Positions 38,051 to 47,623 of a DNA stretch of 64,000 bases are shown in pieces (positions within the stretch are counted from its first letter, which is position 1; each line of letters begins with the position of its first letter). The position numbers and the translations under genes are program-made. The stretch is from Neobacillus bataviensis LMG 21833. Its GTDB lineage: Bacteria > Bacillota > Bacilli > Bacillales > Cytobacillaceae. The stretch covers positions 124,001 to 188,000 of the forward strand of contig NZ_AJLS01000055.1 of the NCBI RefSeq assembly GCF_000307875.1. The letters run 5' to 3'. Under the pieces are notes generated by a model. That model made no database searches and was not told the origin of the DNA. It was given only the letters and a program-made list of their open reading frames with translations.

Positions 38051-39829
38051 TTACTTTTTTCGTGGAAGCAGGAAGGAAAATGTTGTTCCTTGTCCCATTT
38101 TACTTTGCACGGAAATATGGCCCCGATGGGCATCAATAATATTCTTCACAATTGCAAGCCCAAGTCCTGTTCCCGCTCTTCCCCTCGTCCTCGCTTTATC
38201 CGCTTTATAAAAGCGTTCAAAAACAAACGGCAGATCTTCCGCAGGGATCCCAGAGCCGGAATCTTTTACTTCCATTCTTATTCCATTGTCTTCTGACGTT
38301 ACTGTTAATGAAACAGCTCCACCTTTTGGTGTATGCCTTATTGCATTATCGATTAAGTTCGTCAACACCTGTTCAATTCGATCAGGGTCAAATATAAACG
38401 CAGTAACCCCATCTTCTAAATCCGCATTCAACACAATTTCATTATCCTTTGCCAATCCCTGAAATTTATGGATAATTCGATTGATAAAGGTAGAAATTTC
38501 AATATCCTCCATCGATAAATGAATATGTCCTGCTTCCATTCGGGCAAGGTCCAGCAATTCATTAACCAGCCGTCCCATTCGCAATGATTCATCATAGATG
38601 ACTTTGGCCATTTCTTTTTTCTCTTCCTGTGATTCAGCGATATCATCCACAATCGCTTCACTGTACCCTTGTAACATGGAAATTGGTGTTCTAAGTTCAT
38701 GTGAAACATTGGCGATGAAGTCTTTCCTCATTTTATCCAATTGTCTTTCCTCAGTCATATCCCTTAGAACCGCTACTGCTCCACGGATAAATTGATTACT
38801 ATATAGAGGACTTACCAAAATGACCCAATGCCGCCCTTGTAGGGAAATCTCACCAATTTGTTCTTTTTCAGTATCTACCGCCCGTTGAAAAAGCTCCATT
38901 ACTTGTGATGGGATTGACTCCGAATCAGAGGCAAATCCCCCTTTTTCGTAATACCAATATTGTAAAAAGCGATCTGCCGGAGGATTCGTAATCAGAATCG
39001 TTCCATCTCGATTAAAGGTGATAACCCCGTCGGCCATACTACTTAAAATACTAGCTAGCTGTTCTTTTTCCTGGTTAAGGGCATTCATATTAAATTTCAA
39101 CTGCCTGCCCATCTGGTTAAAGGCCGTTGCCAGTTCGCCAATTTCATCATGAGTCAGGATTGGGACTTTCGTATCAAATTTTCCTCGAGCCACTTCAAAT
39201 GCAGCCTCCCTCATCTTTCTTAACGGCGCTGTGATTCGTGTAGATAGGAAGAAGGCAAAAATAGTGGTTAAAATAATGGCCACACCGGCTACAAGTAATA
39301 TAAATTTTGTTGCGGAATGTGAGGTTTCCTGCATGTCTTCTAACGACTGATAAATAAATACCGCACCATTTTTCCCACCAGGGAGATGGAGCGGGACACC
39401 AATAATGGAATAATTAGTATCCTTAATGCCATTCTTTATTGAAAGGTTGGAAATCTTTTCAACTTTTTTGTTATTGTGAAATATTTTCTTTAAATCTGGG
39501 TCTTTATTAATATCCTTAATGGACAACTTTTTGGTATCATCAGTATTTGGAGAATAATAAACCTCATCTTCATTCTTTACAACGACCACTTTTGTGACAT
39601 CATCGATAAATTCCCAGGATATTTCTAAACCAAGTGATAATTTATCAGGATGTTTTTCTAAAACATAGGAAATTTTTTCCGCTGTATCCGTTAAGTCCTT
39701 TTTTGTTTGATCAATGTTGTAATTTTGGAAGAATTCCAATAGCATGACAGTTAAAATAAACAGTATGAACGATACCAGCAATAGGATGGTAAACCAAAGT
39801 TTACCAACTACACTTCTCAAAAAGGTCAT
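38051..39829 (-). CDS. resE: Sensor histidine kinase ResE
   Basis: Partner of ResD in control of anaerobic and aerobic respiration genes. 592 residues: two membrane helices (about 10-30 and 175-195) around an extracytoplasmic domain, HAMP with [16 protein letters not shown], a PAS domain ([17 protein letters not shown]), phosphoacceptor [10 protein letters not shown], and the ATPase motifs [18 protein letters not shown] and [10 protein letters not shown]. Coupled to resD by ATGA overlap. Confidence 0.96.
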   Translation of the reverse strand: MTFLRSVVGKLWFTILLLVSFILFILTVMLLEFFQNYNIDQTKKDLTDTAEKISYVLEKHPDKLSLGLEISWEFIDDVTKVVVVKNEDEVYYSPNTDDTKKLSIKDINKDPDLKKIFHNNKKVEKISNLSIKNGIKDTNYSIIGVPLHLPGGKNGAVFIYQSLEDMQETSHSATKFILLVAGVAIILTTIFAFFLSTRITAPLRKMREAAFEVARGKFDTKVPILTHDEIGELATAFNQMGRQLKFNMNALNQEKEQLASILSSMADGVITFNRDGTILITNPPADRFLQYWYYEKGGFASDSESIPSQVMELFQRAVDTEKEQIGEISLQGRHWVILVSPLYSNQFIRGAVAVLRDMTEERQLDKMRKDFIANVSHELRTPISMLQGYSEAIVDDIAESQEEKKEMAKVIYDESLRMGRLVNELLDLARMEAGHIHLSMEDIEISTFINRIIHKFQGLAKDNEIVLNADLEDGVTAFIFDPDRIEQVLTNLIDNAIRHTPKGGAVSLTVTSEDNGIRMEVKDSGSGIPAEDLPFVFERFYKADKARTRGRAGTGLGLAIVKNIIDAHRGHISVQSKMGQGTTFSFLLPRKK

Positions 39830-40542
39830 TCATTTACAACCTCAAATTTGTAGCCTACTCCCCAAACCGTTACAATCATCCTTGCAGCCTGTTCAGACAC
39901 CTTATTTAATTTTTCGCGAAGACGTTTTACGTGCGTATCAACCGTTCGTAAATCACCGAAAAATTCATAATGCCAAACTTCTTTCAGTAATTGTTCGCGA
40001 TCAAACACCTTATCCGGTGCTTTTGCTAGGAAATAAAGTAATTCGTATTCTTTGGGAGTTAAGCTTACTTCCTTGCCGTCTGCTAACACTCTGTGAGCAT
40101 CATTGTCAATCGTTAAATGTGGAAAGACAATGACATCCTTTGTCGTTGTTTCGGTTTGCAAATAGCTGGTTTGCGATGATCTTCTTAATAGCGCTTTTAC
40201 ACGCAGCACTACTTCCCGTGGGCTAAATGGTTTAACAATATAGTCATCAGTCCCCACTTCAAAGCCTTGAACGCGATTGATTTCTTCACCTTTCGCGGTT
40301 AACATAATAACGGGAGTTGCCTTTTTTTCTCTTAATACACGACAAACCTCAATGCCATCCTTGCCAGGCATCATTAAGTCAAGCAGAATAACATCATAGT
40401 CATTTGCAATTGCTTTTGTTAACGCTTCGTTTCCATCCTCTGCTTCATCGATTATATATTCTTCACGTTCTAAATACATTTTTAATAAACGGCGAATTCT
40501 TTCTTCATCATCTACAACTAAAATTTTCACGTCTTTTTCCAT
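39826..40542 (-). CDS. resD: Response regulator ResD
   Basis: OmpR-type regulator. Receiver domain with VDDEERIRR near residue 8, phosphoacceptor in [11 protein letters not shown], and conserved lysine in [12 protein letters not shown]; winged-helix effector (about 135-235) ends [14 protein letters not shown] (VWGVGYKF). 238 residues from ATG 40542 behind GGGGGGAT. In B. subtilis the res genes form one operon; here 290 bases with a repeat and a terminator lie between resC and resD. Confidence 0.95.
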   Translation of the reverse strand: MEKDVKILVVDDEERIRRLLKMYLEREEYIIDEAEDGNEALTKAIANDYDVILLDLMMPGKDGIEVCRVLREKKATPVIMLTAKGEEINRVQGFEVGTDDYIVKPFSPREVVLRVKALLRRSSQTSYLQTETTTKDVIVFPHLTIDNDAHRVLADGKEVSLTPKEYELLYFLAKAPDKVFDREQLLKEVWHYEFFGDLRTVDTHVKRLREKLNKVSEQAARMIVTVWGVGYKFEVVNE

Positions 40543-40623
40543 TATTAATCCCCCCATGAAGTTTATTGTACAAAATGGCATGGTATTTTTCTATATTTTC
40601 ACGGTAATTACTGCTTTTAAAAG

Positions 40624-40639
40624 TGTCAAAAATTTGACA
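40624..40639. repeat. Perfect 16-base inverted repeat upstream of resD
   Basis: TGTCAAA then AA then TTTGACA, a palindrome about 80 bases before resD and adjacent to repeat copy B. It could be an operator or the target site of the repeat; no assignment. Confidence 0.45.
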
Positions 40640-40780
40640 GCGAAAAGCGGAGGCGCCTTGGTCAGCCCCGACAGGCATAAGACGACCCGCGAGGAGGCAG
40701 TTCCCCAGCCACCACAGTGGGGCGGCTTATGTCCCGAGGGGCTAGGCGCTGAAGCTGGACAATTCTCAAAGTTGCCATTG
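40640..40780. repeat. Dispersed structured intergenic repeat, copy B
   Basis: GC-rich block between resC and resD. It starts GCGAAAAGCGGAGGCGCC and ends AGGCGCTGAAGCTGG then ACAATTCTCAAAGT. Inner parts are inverted, for example AGCCCCGACAGGCATAAG against CTTATGTCCCGAGGGGCT, so a long imperfect stem is possible. It shares its 19-base end with copy A. No coding frame supported. Confidence 0.78.
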
Positions 40781-40782
40781 TT

Positions 40783-40821
40783 AAAAAAAAGCCTCCACTC
40801 TTTATAAAAGGTGAAGGCTAT
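40783..40821 (-). terminator. Terminator of resA-resB-resC
   Basis: Stem AGCCTTCACC with GGTGGAGGCT-like partner (AGTGGAGGCT), then eight T on the minus strand, directly after the resC stop. Confidence 0.8.
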
Positions 40822-40832
40822 AAAATTTAAAA

Positions 40833-42017
40833 TTAACCTGCATAAGAATGAAGCCCAGCAATAACCAAGTTAACAGCTACCAGGTTAAACATAATAATAA
40901 CAAAGCCAATTACGGCTAACCATGCAGATTTTTCACCATGCCATCCCTTGGAGAGACGAAGATGCATAAATGCTGCATAGAATAACCACGTGATCAGCGC
41001 CCAAACTTCTTTCGGATCCCAACCCCAGAACCTGGACCAAGCCATTTGCGCCCAAATCATGGCAAAAATGAGTGCCCCTAACGTAAATACAGGGAAGCCG
41101 ATTAACACTGAACGGTAACTAATCTCATCAACAAAGTCAAGTTTAATATTTTTTACAAGCGGCTGAAGCGCTGCTGCAATCCGCTTCCTTAAGATTAATC
41201 TAATAAGGCCATAAAGTACTAGACCTGACATTAATGACCAAATAACGGTATTCGCCTTTTTTGCATTAATGAAAGCCGGCATTTCAATTAACGGTTTAAA
41301 GCCTTCCTTTGTCAGCAATTCGCTATCATGCGGTCCAGTAATAGCTGGCATTTTATATTCTACTACAGCCTGTGTGCCGTGTTTATCAGTCCAATTGAAT
41401 TTCTCGTGATAACCGATCCCTGAAAATACAGATGACACCACGACAAATCCAAGTACTGTAACTAATGAAAACATGACCATTTCTAGCCAAAAGGTTCGTT
41501 TGGTTGATTTTGTTTGATCAATTGCCTTTACAAGATAGATCAGCCCCGCTGCAAAGCTAATCGCTAAGATGGCTTCCCCAATCGCTGCAGTAGTCACATG
41601 AATATGAAGCCAATAACTTTGCAATGCCGGTATTAACGGCGTAATATCCCTAGGAAACATACTTGCATAGGCAATAACTAGAATTGCCACCGGCATTGTA
41701 AATAATCCAAGCAAAGTTGTTCGATAAATAAAATAAATAACAATAAATGCACCAACAAGGGCCATCCCAAAAAATGTCGTAAACTCAAACATATTACTTA
41801 CTGGAGCGTGACCCGCTGCAATCCATCTGGTAATAAAATAACCAAGCTGCGATATAAAACCGATTATCGTTAAAAATACGGCAATTGTCCCCCAGCGATT
41901 GGTTCCTTTCTTTCCGTTCATGTCCTTTTTTGATTTAATCGATCCACCATAAAACAGTATAGAAACTAAATAAAGTATAAAAGCAATAAATAACAAATTA
42001 CTACTTAGTGCTGCCAA
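40833..42017 (-). CDS. resC: Cytochrome c maturation protein ResC (CcsA)
   Basis: Polytopic membrane component of the System II heme export and ligation machinery. 394 residues, about eight membrane helices; the tryptophan-rich [18 protein letters not shown] block (WWD-type motif) is visible near residue 325. Adjacent to resB, with which it acts. Confidence 0.96.
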   Translation of the reverse strand: MAALSSNLLFIAFILYLVSILFYGGSIKSKKDMNGKKGTNRWGTIAVFLTIIGFISQLGYFITRWIAAGHAPVSNMFEFTTFFGMALVGAFIVIYFIYRTTLLGLFTMPVAILVIAYASMFPRDITPLIPALQSYWLHIHVTTAAIGEAILAISFAAGLIYLVKAIDQTKSTKRTFWLEMVMFSLVTVLGFVVVSSVFSGIGYHEKFNWTDKHGTQAVVEYKMPAITGPHDSELLTKEGFKPLIEMPAFINAKKANTVIWSLMSGLVLYGLIRLILRKRIAAALQPLVKNIKLDFVDEISYRSVLIGFPVFTLGALIFAMIWAQMAWSRFWGWDPKEVWALITWLFYAAFMHLRLSKGWHGEKSAWLAVIGFVIIMFNLVAVNLVIAGLHSYAG

Positions 42018-43640
42018 CTAGACGCCCTCCTTGTCCGTATTTTCCCGTTGAAGCTGATCCTCTGGTATGTTAAGCATTGTATCTGTTAATACCATTTCAA
42101 TTTCCCGCTTTATACCATACCAATTTTTATTCGTGTGGGCTGCAATCCAAACTTGTCCATTCTTGTTTTGAATCCAGATTCGGCGATGGTTCCAGTATGC
42201 ACCCTGTATGACACCAATCATAAAAAGAATACCGCCTAAAATAATTGCCCATAAGGAAGAATCTTTGCGGACAGTAAACCCTGAAACATTTTTGGTTTCA
42301 ATTCCTTTAAAAGCCATCTTATACGTATTGTTACCAAAAGGCTCGATTGTTTGCTTGATGGCCACAAAACTCGTTTCCGGTTCTTTATCTGGAGTAGTGA
42401 TTTGAAAGACAAAAGCAGGATTGTTAGGTACACGAGATTTTGTCGTTGGCTCCTTATTCTTATCAAATTCAAAATCCGGAAAATAATTTAGAATCTTAAC
42501 AGAATAGCCGTCACCTAGATCATACTTAGCCTTTGGATCCTCAAGATTGATGTCTACTTCTCCAAAAGTCTGATTTGTCTCTTTATTCGTCAGCAAAAAG
42601 TTCATCTGTTTTAACTCACTTCTAAATGAGGATTGGAAAACAGAATAACCATCAAAGGATAGTGGATGATTAACTCGAACTTTATATTCTTTTACCTTCT
42701 TTAATTCCGGCTTCTCACCAGGAAGATTCTGACCCATCCGTTCATATAAAACGACGTTAGATTGATAGTTCTTAACAACATCACCCGCCTGCTCAATCGC
42801 CTTTTCGAAGGTTTTATTTTCATTTTTATCGTAATGCTGTAGAATAAATTGATTATTTTTCAAGTAGAACTTTTCACCTGTTTCGGGGACCACTGCTGTT
42901 TCTCCCTCTTTTACCCAAAGGTTCTCATTCACATAAACACCAGGAATAAACCGGAGCATCCCGCCAAATAAAAAGATAATTAAACCCACATGGTTTACAT
43001 ACGGTCCCCACCTGGAAAATCGCCCTTTTTCAGCTAACAGATCGCCATTTTCTTCCCGAACATGATAGCGTCTATTCTTTAAATGCTGCTTAATTGTCGT
43101 GAAATCATTTTCGCCAACGTTTTCATTTACACCAAATACCCTCTGGCGCTTTAAAAAACCTTCGTGCCTAGTGACTCTCTGGGCTTTTAATGCCTTATAT
43201 AACGGGACAACTCGATCAAGACTACAAATAACAAGGGAAATGCCAATCATGGCGATTAATAATAAGTACCACCATGAACCATACAAATCATGCAAACCTA
43301 ATTTGTAATATAATTTTCCAAACCAACCGTACTCCTGCTCATAATACACATCTGCCGGCAGATTAATATACATCTCCTGCGGCAGAATAGTGCCAAGAAT
43401 GGAAGCGAGTAAGGTAATAATAATCAGCCAAACACCGACTTTAACCGATGAGAAGAAATTCCAAATTTTATCGATAAAGGTTTTGCTATAGGTTTGAGAG
43501 CGGCGAGCACTCCCTTCGTAGCGCATATCAAGAAGTTCTTTATTATTGCTATCTCGTTCATCGAGCACTTTTCCACATGCTTCACATAACACGGTTCCAT
43601 GCGGATTCACATGCCGGCATTCACATTTCACATCGTTCAT
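42018..43640 (-). CDS. resB: Cytochrome c maturation protein ResB
   Basis: 540-residue membrane protein that delivers heme with ResC. An N-terminal zinc-ribbon-like CECRH...CEACGK (residues 5-21) precedes helices near 73-90, 120-140 and 215-230, then a large extracytoplasmic domain and a C-terminal helix near 460. One base separates it from resC, so they are coupled. Confidence 0.95.
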   Translation of the reverse strand: MNDVKCECRHVNPHGTVLCEACGKVLDERDSNNKELLDMRYEGSARRSQTYSKTFIDKIWNFFSSVKVGVWLIIITLLASILGTILPQEMYINLPADVYYEQEYGWFGKLYYKLGLHDLYGSWWYLLLIAMIGISLVICSLDRVVPLYKALKAQRVTRHEGFLKRQRVFGVNENVGENDFTTIKQHLKNRRYHVREENGDLLAEKGRFSRWGPYVNHVGLIIFLFGGMLRFIPGVYVNENLWVKEGETAVVPETGEKFYLKNNQFILQHYDKNENKTFEKAIEQAGDVVKNYQSNVVLYERMGQNLPGEKPELKKVKEYKVRVNHPLSFDGYSVFQSSFRSELKQMNFLLTNKETNQTFGEVDINLEDPKAKYDLGDGYSVKILNYFPDFEFDKNKEPTTKSRVPNNPAFVFQITTPDKEPETSFVAIKQTIEPFGNNTYKMAFKGIETKNVSGFTVRKDSSLWAIILGGILFMIGVIQGAYWNHRRIWIQNKNGQVWIAAHTNKNWYGIKREIEMVLTDTMLNIPEDQLQRENTDKEGV

Positions 43641-43663
43641 TTTAAAAAACTCCCTACAATCCC

Positions 43664-44188
43664 CTATGGTTTTATTTTCTCCATAAACTCCTTGATTTTG
43701 TATTCGGTTAATTCACCGGTATAATATTGTACCACCTTACCATTTTTATCAATTAAAAATGTTGCCGGCAACAGATCAACACCGTACACATTCATGACTT
43801 CTTTTTCTTTATCAATCATAATCGGGAAATCAAGCTTAAGACGTTCAGCAAATTGATTAACGGCAAGTTCTGGCTCCTGTATATCGACAGATAAAACTTG
43901 CACACCATTATCTTTATACTGATGGTATTGATTATTAATATACGGCATTTCTTTCTTACACGGAGGGCACCACGTTCCCCAGAAATTTAAAAATACTCCC
44001 TGACCACGGTAATCAGAAAGACGGTGCTTGTTTCCTTGCATATCGACTAAGACAAAATCAGGTGCTTGATCACCTTGAGAGACCTTTTGTTTATTATCTT
44101 TTGTAAGATTTGAATAAAGCGAATAGGCAACGGCTGCACCTAGTACAAGTAAAATAATTGTTCTAATCACTAATCGCCGTTTCTTCAT
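43664..44188 (-). CDS. resA: Thiol-disulfide oxidoreductase ResA
   Basis: Membrane-anchored thioredoxin-like reductase that keeps apocytochrome c cysteines reduced. 174 residues: helix 6-25, active site GTWCPPCKKE near residue 73, and conserved PATFLID. ATG follows CTGGAGG. First gene of the res operon; a TATAAT without a good -35 lies about 40 bases upstream, which would fit activation by ResD. Confidence 0.95.
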   Translation of the reverse strand: MKKRRLVIRTIILLVLGAAVAYSLYSNLTKDNKQKVSQGDQAPDFVLVDMQGNKHRLSDYRGQGVFLNFWGTWCPPCKKEMPYINNQYHQYKDNGVQVLSVDIQEPELAVNQFAERLKLDFPIMIDKEKEVMNVYGVDLLPATFLIDKNGKVVQYYTGELTEYKIKEFMEKIKP

Positions 44189-44285
44189 AAAAAAACCTCC
44201 AGTAAATCACATAACACAGTCGTCTTAAATTATAGCACTTTCCAATATCGGCATAGTGTTAAGGAAAGTGGTATTTGTGACGATT

Positions 44286-45023
44286 TTATGACTTTTTCTT
44301 AAGTTTATCCAATGCAAGGGCCCTCAATTGCTTTACCTCATGAGGAGTCAGCTCTCTTGCCTCTCCTGTTTTTAAACCGTTTAATGTCAAGAAGCCATAC
44401 CGTTCACGCTTTAATTTCAGAACCTCATTCCCAATAGCCTCAAACATTCTTCTAACTTGACGATTTCGCCCTTCATGAATCGTAATTTCAACAATCGCGG
44501 TTTGTTTTTTCTTATCTACCGATAGTAAATTGACTTTTGCAGGTGCCGTTTTGCCATCCTCAAGACGAATCCCTTTTTCCAATTTCCTCAGGTTTTCTCT
44601 TAATGGAATGCCTTTTATTTTCGCAACATACACTTTGTCCAATTCATTCTTTGGATGCATAAGCAAATTGGCAAATTCCCCGTCATTTGTTAGCAGCAGC
44701 AAACCGGAGGTATCATAGTCAAGGCGCCCGACAGGGAAAATTCGTTCTTTAAAATGGGAAAAGAAATCTGTGACTACCTTCCTGCCCTTATCATCACTTA
44801 CACTTGAAATAACCCCTCTTGGTTTATATAAAAGAAAATAAACAGGTTCTTCTTTCTCAATCTGTATTTCATTTACCTCTACTTTATCGGAAGGAGAAAC
44901 CTTCACTCCAAGCTCTGTAACCACTTTTCCATTTACTTTTACTCTTCCTTCTTTTATTAACTCCTCGGATTTTCTTCTAGAAGCAATACCCGCTCGAGCT
45001 ATTACCTTTTGTAATCTTTCCAT
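44286..45023 (-). CDS. rluB: 23S rRNA pseudouridine synthase RluB
   Basis: 245 residues: N-terminal S4 RNA-binding domain (MERLQKVIARAGIASRRKSE) and a pseudouridine synthase domain with the catalytic aspartate in GRLDYDTSGLLLLTNDG near residue 103 and NRQVRRMFEAIG. Expected to modify position 2633 of 23S rRNA in B. subtilis numbering from memory; target inferred by family. Confidence 0.93.
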   Translation of the reverse strand: MERLQKVIARAGIASRRKSEELIKEGRVKVNGKVVTELGVKVSPSDKVEVNEIQIEKEEPVYFLLYKPRGVISSVSDDKGRKVVTDFFSHFKERIFPVGRLDYDTSGLLLLTNDGEFANLLMHPKNELDKVYVAKIKGIPLRENLRKLEKGIRLEDGKTAPAKVNLLSVDKKKQTAIVEITIHEGRNRQVRRMFEAIGNEVLKLKRERYGFLTLNGLKTGEARELTPHEVKQLRALALDKLKKKS

Positions 45024-45180
45024 TCAGTTCACCTCAAAATTTTTCCGATAGATATAATCTCATAGGTAAAAAGGAGTGATTCCTATTTACAACGGAAGCC
45101 TATTTGCTATTCTATCCTAATGAATTATGACACAATTTCTCCACTTTTCAAAGTAACGGGTATTAAATTAACGGAAAAAG

Positions 45181-45210
45181 AAAAAAGCATGTCCCAAAAG
45201 GAACATACCC
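45181..45210 (-). terminator. Terminator after spmB
   Basis: Hairpin GTTCCTTTTGGGAC-like stem (TGTTCC / GGGACA, one mismatch) followed by GCTTTTTTC on the minus strand. Confidence 0.6.
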
Positions 45211-45221
45211 AATCTTAAACC

Positions 45222-45758
45222 CTATTTTGTGCCAAAAATAAAAGTTACAATAATAATGGAGACGATAATTCCCACTACGTCTGCAAGAAGTCCTACCTTT
45301 AGTGCATCCCCCATTTTTTTAATCCCAACGGCACCGAAATAAACGGTTAAAACGTAAAAGGTAGTATCCGTACTTCCTTGCAGCACGGATGCAAGACGGC
45401 CAATAAAAGAATCAGGGCCATAGGAGGCAATTAAATCACTTGTCATTCCAAGAGCGGCTGTACCTGAAATCGGTCTAATAATGAGCAATGGAACAATTTC
45501 TGCGGGGATTCCCATCATTTTCATCACTGGTCTGATCCAATTCATTAAAGCGTCTAAAGCACCAGATGCACGAAAAATGGAGATTGCGACCAACATTCCA
45601 ACTAAAAAAGGTATGATTGATACGGCAATTTTAATCCCTTCTTTTCCACCCTCAACAAAACTTTCGTAAGTTGGCACCTTTTTAAGAGTTCCATATAAAA
45701 GAATAAACCCAATTAACAAAGGAATAAAAGTTAGCGAAATTTTAGCAAATATCTCCAT
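45222..45758 (-). CDS. spmB: Spore maturation protein B
   Basis: 178-residue membrane protein needed with SpmA for spore core dehydration. Several hydrophobic segments with the nucleoside-recognition (Gate) pattern RPISGTAALGMTSDLIASYG and STDTTFYVLTVYFG. Third gene of the dacB-spmA-spmB operon. Confidence 0.95.
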   Translation of the reverse strand: MEIFAKISLTFIPLLIGFILLYGTLKKVPTYESFVEGGKEGIKIAVSIIPFLVGMLVAISIFRASGALDALMNWIRPVMKMMGIPAEIVPLLIIRPISGTAALGMTSDLIASYGPDSFIGRLASVLQGSTDTTFYVLTVYFGAVGIKKMGDALKVGLLADVVGIIVSIIIVTFIFGTK

Positions 45759-45766
45759 AACCTAAA

Positions 45767-46354
45767 TCATCCTTTTCGGCTTCTGCGATAATAAAAATAG
45801 CGGTCTATCAGCACTGCTCCAATTGCCGATAGGATGGTCGCAATAATGGTTGGGACAACGATTTCGGTTGGTGATGCAGAATGATAATTCATTCTAATTG
45901 CGATCACCGTTGTGGGAATAATGGTAATGCTGGCAGTATTGATTGCCAGAAAGGTCACCATCGACCTGCTTGCTTCATCTTTTCCGCCATTTAATTTCTT
46001 TAACTCCTCCATCGCTTTTATTCCCAGTGGTGTGGCGGCATTTCCTAAGCCAAACATGTTGGATATCATATTTGACAAGATATAGCCCATTGCCGGGTGT
46101 TTAGGAGGAACCTCAGGAAATAAAATTTTCACTAGCGGGCGAAATAGCTTTGACAGCTTTTCAAGAAGCCCGGATTCTTCGGCTATCCGCATCATGCCAA
46201 GCCAGAAAACAAGTACACTGATAAGACCGATACAAAGGATCACTGCTTCCTTAGCACCATCAAAAACAGCCTTATTCACCGCCTCCATTGTCCCATTGAT
46301 CAATGCAAAAACAATACCGACGATTGTCATAAAGACCCAAATATAATTAACCAT
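45767..46354 (-). CDS. spmA: Spore maturation protein A
   Basis: 195-residue membrane protein with the Gate-domain motif GYILSNMISNMFGLGNAATPLG-like block near residue 90 (MISNMFGLGNAATPLG). Overlaps dacB by eight bases and is nine bases before spmB. Works with SpmB in core dehydration and heat resistance. Confidence 0.95.
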   Translation of the reverse strand: MVNYIWVFMTIVGIVFALINGTMEAVNKAVFDGAKEAVILCIGLISVLVFWLGMMRIAEESGLLEKLSKLFRPLVKILFPEVPPKHPAMGYILSNMISNMFGLGNAATPLGIKAMEELKKLNGGKDEASRSMVTFLAINTASITIIPTTVIAIRMNYHSASPTEIVVPTIIATILSAIGAVLIDRYFYYRRSRKG

Positions 46355-47495
46355 TAGAATTCACACCGATGACCGAAAGAAAAATTTCTTTAACAAAATC
46401 AAACAGCCCTTTTTTCTTCTTTTTTTCTTGATTGACTTGGAAGTAAATTGGTGTTTCCTGGACAACCTTCCCATCTAAATATATTGCTGCTTTCCCGACT
46501 ATTTCTTCATTTTTAGAACTCGTCCATTTTTTCTTAGGTTTAAATAATTTATACTTCACTGAAAACAAAGCCATTTCATCATTAGTTGCTGGATAAACAA
46601 TTGACTTTTTTACAAACAAATGATCCTTATAGTATTTGTTTTTTATTGCATCGATTTTCCCCTTAACTAACACCTCGGCCATATCAAACCCCTTAAATCC
46701 GCCTTCATACATGGAAATATGATCATTCCAATCGTTCGAATCATTTAAGGTAACCGCAATTAGATTCATATCTCCTTTTGTTGCGGTTGTAACTAGCGTT
46801 CGTTTCGCACGTTTTGTAAAGCCCGTCTTTCCGCCTGTACAATATTTATATTTTGATAGCAGACGATTCTTGTTTTTCCATTCCCTGTCCCAATTTTCTG
46901 TTGGATTTGGGGCTTTATATACCTTGGTACCTGAAATTTTTTGAAAGGTTTTATTTTTCATTGCATAGCGCATGAGGATGGCCATATCATATGCCGTTGA
47001 ATAATGATTTTCATGATCATCAAGTCCGTGCGGATTGGCGAAATGGGTATTATGCATCCCAATTTCCTTTGCCTTTTGATTCATTAAATAGACAAAGCCA
47101 TCCAAACTTCCCCCTACATGCTCGGCGATTGCCACTGCTGTGTCATTTCCGGATCTTAGCATCAAACCATAGACAAGATGATTAAGCTTTATTTTTTCTC
47201 CTGGTTTTAAATATACTGACGACCCCTCGGCATGGGTTGCCTTTTCACTCACTTTAACCGTTTGATTCATTTTTCCCGATTCAATTGCGAGAATGGCAGT
47301 CATGATTTTTGTTATACTTGCAATTCTCCTTTTGGTGTGTGCATCCTTCTCAAAGAGAACTCGTCCAGTTTTTTGCTCTAATAGGACGGCGCTAGCAGCA
47401 CTGACTCCGAGGGTGGCATCAACCTTCTGAGGAATGTTTACAATCAATAGTGAGACTATGAGGGAAAGTGTCACTAGCTTCAAAATCATTTTCAT
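46347..47495 (-). CDS. dacB: Sporulation D-alanyl-D-alanine carboxypeptidase DacB (PBP5*)
   Basis: Trims cortex peptidoglycan to limit cross-linking. 382 residues, the B. subtilis length, from ATG 47495 behind GAGGT; the open frame runs 48 codons further without support. Signal peptide about 1-27; catalytic SxxK as RIASITKIMT near residue 65, SxN as RSGNDTAVA, and KTG in GGKTGFTKRA. Upstream lies a hairpin-forming leader (47527-47553). Confidence 0.96.
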   Translation of the reverse strand: MKMILKLVTLSLIVSLLIVNIPQKVDATLGVSAASAVLLEQKTGRVLFEKDAHTKRRIASITKIMTAILAIESGKMNQTVKVSEKATHAEGSSVYLKPGEKIKLNHLVYGLMLRSGNDTAVAIAEHVGGSLDGFVYLMNQKAKEIGMHNTHFANPHGLDDHENHYSTAYDMAILMRYAMKNKTFQKISGTKVYKAPNPTENWDREWKNKNRLLSKYKYCTGGKTGFTKRAKRTLVTTATKGDMNLIAVTLNDSNDWNDHISMYEGGFKGFDMAEVLVKGKIDAIKNKYYKDHLFVKKSIVYPATNDEMALFSVKYKLFKPKKKWTSSKNEEIVGKAAIYLDGKVVQETPIYFQVNQEKKKKKGLFDFVKEIFLSVIGVNSNG

Positions 47496-47526
47496 TGGTT
47501 TAACCTCGTCTCCTTCTAATCTGTCT

Positions 47527-47553
47527 ACTTGTAAGCTTATAGCTTTGTACAAG
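47527..47553. repeat. Inverted repeat in the dacB leader
   Basis: ACTTGTA and TACAAGT flank AAGC/GCTT, so a hairpin of about ten pairs is possible in the dacB 5' leader. A second palindrome TTCTTATAAGAA lies at 47570-47581. Function unknown. Confidence 0.4.
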
Positions 47554-47582
47554 TTTATGCGGGACGGGTTCTTATAAGAACA

Positions 47583-47609
47583 AGAAAACTCGCCTTTCGA
47601 CGAGTCTTC
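47583..47609 (-). terminator. Weak terminator after the SOD gene
   Basis: Stem ACTCG / CGAGT extended by GAA/TTC, then TTTTCTTGTTC on the minus strand. Confidence 0.5.
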
Positions 47610-47623
47610 AAATGGGAACAGCT

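Noticed and set aside
39744..40133. 129-codon plus-strand frame
   Set aside because: Antisense to the end of resD and start of resE; no start signal.
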